From Reichenbachiella carrageenanivorans (GTDB lineage: Bacteria > Bacteroidota > Bacteroidia > Cytophagales > Cyclobacteriaceae): a stretch of DNA of 64,000 nucleotides. The DNA lies in contig NZ_CP106735.1 of assembly GCF_025639805.1 (NCBI RefSeq), positions 3,133,501 through 3,197,500 on the forward strand. The letters run 5' to 3'. Positions 62,960 through 64,000 of the stretch are shown here, in pieces; the first letter of the stretch is position 1; each line of letters starts with the position of its first letter. A model generated the notes under the pieces. That model was given only the letters and a program-made list of their open reading frames with translations. It did no database searches and had not been told where the DNA came from. The translations under genes and the position numbers were made by a program.

Positions 62960-63676
62960 ATTTTTGTCAAATTTTAAAACATCTATCATTCTTATAAATT
63001 CTGACTGTGGCTGTGCACTTATAGAGATCTCTGTTTTAGTAATGGGGTGAATGAACCGTAACGCTACAGCATGTAGAAGCATGGTGCCCATTTGCCAGCG
63101 ATCGAGAAAGAGTTTGTTTTGTTTGTTGCATCCGTGGGGTCGGTCTCCTATGATGGGATGAAATATGTGAGCAAAATGCTTGCGCAGCTGGTGCATTCGG
63201 CCAGTTTTAGGTCTGGCTTCTACCCAAGAGTATCGAGAGGTAGGGTGTTTGCCGAAAGGCACTTCTACTTCTGTTTGATTTAGTGTAGTGTAAGCTGTTT
63301 GTGCTTCCTGATTCTTGCCTTTATCGTTTGTTAGTGGGTAGTCGATCAGCCCTTCTGGCTCGGTGTATCCGCGAAGAATACTCCAGTATCTTTTTTCCAT
63401 TTCTTCGTTTTCGAAAGTAGCTCGTATGGCTGTGAGTGCTTCTTTGCTTAGCGCAAATAGGAGTACACCACTGGTTTTTCGGTCTAGTCTGTGGGCGGGA
63501 TGTACGTGTTGTCCGAGCTGGTCTCGGAGCTGCTGTACGGCAAATTCATCGGTGTTAGTAGCTATTTTGGAGCGGTGTACGAGAAGCCCATGCGGTTTGT
63601 TGATCGCCACATAATGTTCGTCTTGAAATAGAATCTCCAAATTTTTGGCTGCTGACATGTTTTTCTCTTCAATCAT
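62948..63676 (-). CDS. truC: TruC-like pseudouridine synthase (RluA family)
   Basis: 242 residues. The catalytic motif AHRLDRKTSGVLLFALSKEA holds the active Asp. Other RluA-family blocks are VAINKPHGLLVHRS, RYWSILRGYTEPEGLIDYPL and PKTGRMHQLRKHFAHIFHPIIGDRPHG. The last, with the HGCNKQNKLF segment, fits TruC, which modifies tRNA U65. The start may also be at 63658. Convergent with the flavoprotein gene, whose last 12 bases it shares. Confidence 0.85.
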   Translation of the reverse strand: MIEEKNMSAAKNLEILFQDEHYVAINKPHGLLVHRSKIATNTDEFAVQQLRDQLGQHVHPAHRLDRKTSGVLLFALSKEALTAIRATFENEEMEKRYWSILRGYTEPEGLIDYPLTNDKGKNQEAQTAYTTLNQTEVEVPFGKHPTSRYSWVEARPKTGRMHQLRKHFAHIFHPIIGDRPHGCNKQNKLFLDRWQMGTMLLHAVALRFIHPITKTEISISAQPQSEFIRMIDVLKFDKNLLA

Positions 63677-63778
63677 TTCGCCAAAAGTAAAAGTTTCTGT
63701 CGGCTATCTGCCGAAAACCTTGGGGGTTCAGTCCACAATTTATAATTTCAATGATTCAAAAAAATAATATCTGCCAAT

Positions 63779-64000
63779 ATGTTTTTTAAATACTTACTTC
63801 TGTGGGGCTGTCTGTTACTAAACGTTACTCTACAAGCTCAAATCCTAAATATCAATATACATGACGTCACCACAGACTCCTCTAACTATTGGTTGGGTCA
63901 ATTAAATTTTAATTTTGAAATGGACAATCGTAGTCCCACACCAGACGAAGAGGCCTCTATGTTGGCATTGGAGTCGAGCCTTGACGTGGTGTATGTGTCA
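63779..64000 (+). CDS. secreted protein, 3' end outside window
   Basis: The frame starts with ATG at 63779 and runs open to the window edge (74 codons). A signal peptide ends NVTLQAQ at about residue 21, followed by INIHDVTTDSSNYWLGQLNF and a strand that suggests an outer-membrane or periplasmic beta protein. No family can be assigned from this part. Confidence 0.6.
   Translation, partial: MFFKYLLLWGCLLLNVTLQAQILNINIHDVTTDSSNYWLGQLNFNFEMDNRSPTPDEEASMLALESSLDVVYVS

Overview
The window reads as chromosomal DNA of a gliding-type member of the Bacteroidota, most likely order Cytophagales. Grounds: gldA, gldF and gldG in a row; Bacteroidota-only or Bacteroidota-enriched families (DUF3347, DUF349, DUF4340, DUF5916, PD40-OmpA proteins, fused DAHP synthase-chorismate mutase); promoter-like TTTG-N19-TAnnTTTG sites; and little Shine-Dalgarno signal before genes. 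No rRNA, CRISPR array, phage or insertion sequence was seen. The order-level placement is inference.

Layout. 1-2.8 kb: a SMUG2-like uracil-DNA glycosylase (cut by the window edge), a bifunctional-nuclease-domain protein and etfB-etfA, all on the minus strand. 3-6.6 kb: two lipoproteins, then a plus-strand group of a small frameshifted membrane gene, a potassium-type channel and an HtrA-like protease. 6.6-7.0 kb: two palindromic elements. 7-13.6 kb (minus): recQ, a VOC protein, tRNA-Thr with a clear promoter and terminator, a DUF349 gene broken by one base, yqgE and miaE. 13.8-17.4 kb (plus): pdxH, an overlapping glycosyltransferase and a secreted protein.

17.5-22.4 kb is the accessory highlight: an integron-like gene-cassette array without an integrase (CALIN type). 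Its cassettes are separated by long attC-like sites whose ends are paired TAAC/GTTA cores. Read on the minus strand it carries a two-pass membrane protein, a reversed gene of unknown function, a two-gene cassette (a TIGR02391 protein with a HEPN-like RX4H motif plus a six-pass membrane protein) and a SLATT-type membrane protein. The stop codons of three cassette genes lie inside the attC core. Several of these families are typical of defence or abortive-infection cargo.

22.6-31.4 kb: nrnA, an OprP-like porin, a small secreted zinc-motif protein, then the aromatic amino acid operon pheA-aminotransferase-tyrA-DAHP synthase/chorismate mutase. The operon is preceded by a textbook attenuator: promoter, a 25-codon leader peptide dominated by Phe and Tyr, a terminator, then pheA. 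A small histone-H1-like gene follows.

31.4-46.9 kb: acyl-ACP thioesterase, gldA-gldF-gldG-DUF4340, a CBS protein, an FtsX-type permease, an M1 peptidase, an alpha/beta hydrolase, a cold-shock protein, a saccharopine-dehydrogenase-like protein and a DEAD-box helicase. Two copies of a roughly 145-bp intergenic element with conserved hairpins occur at 31.4 and 43.6 kb. 47-64 kb: two TPR-histidine kinases, outer-membrane proteins (two tandem DUF481 paralogues, OmpA-PD40, DUF5916), an ABC-F ATPase, a BaiN-type flavoprotein, a TruC-like pseudouridine synthase and the start of another secreted protein.
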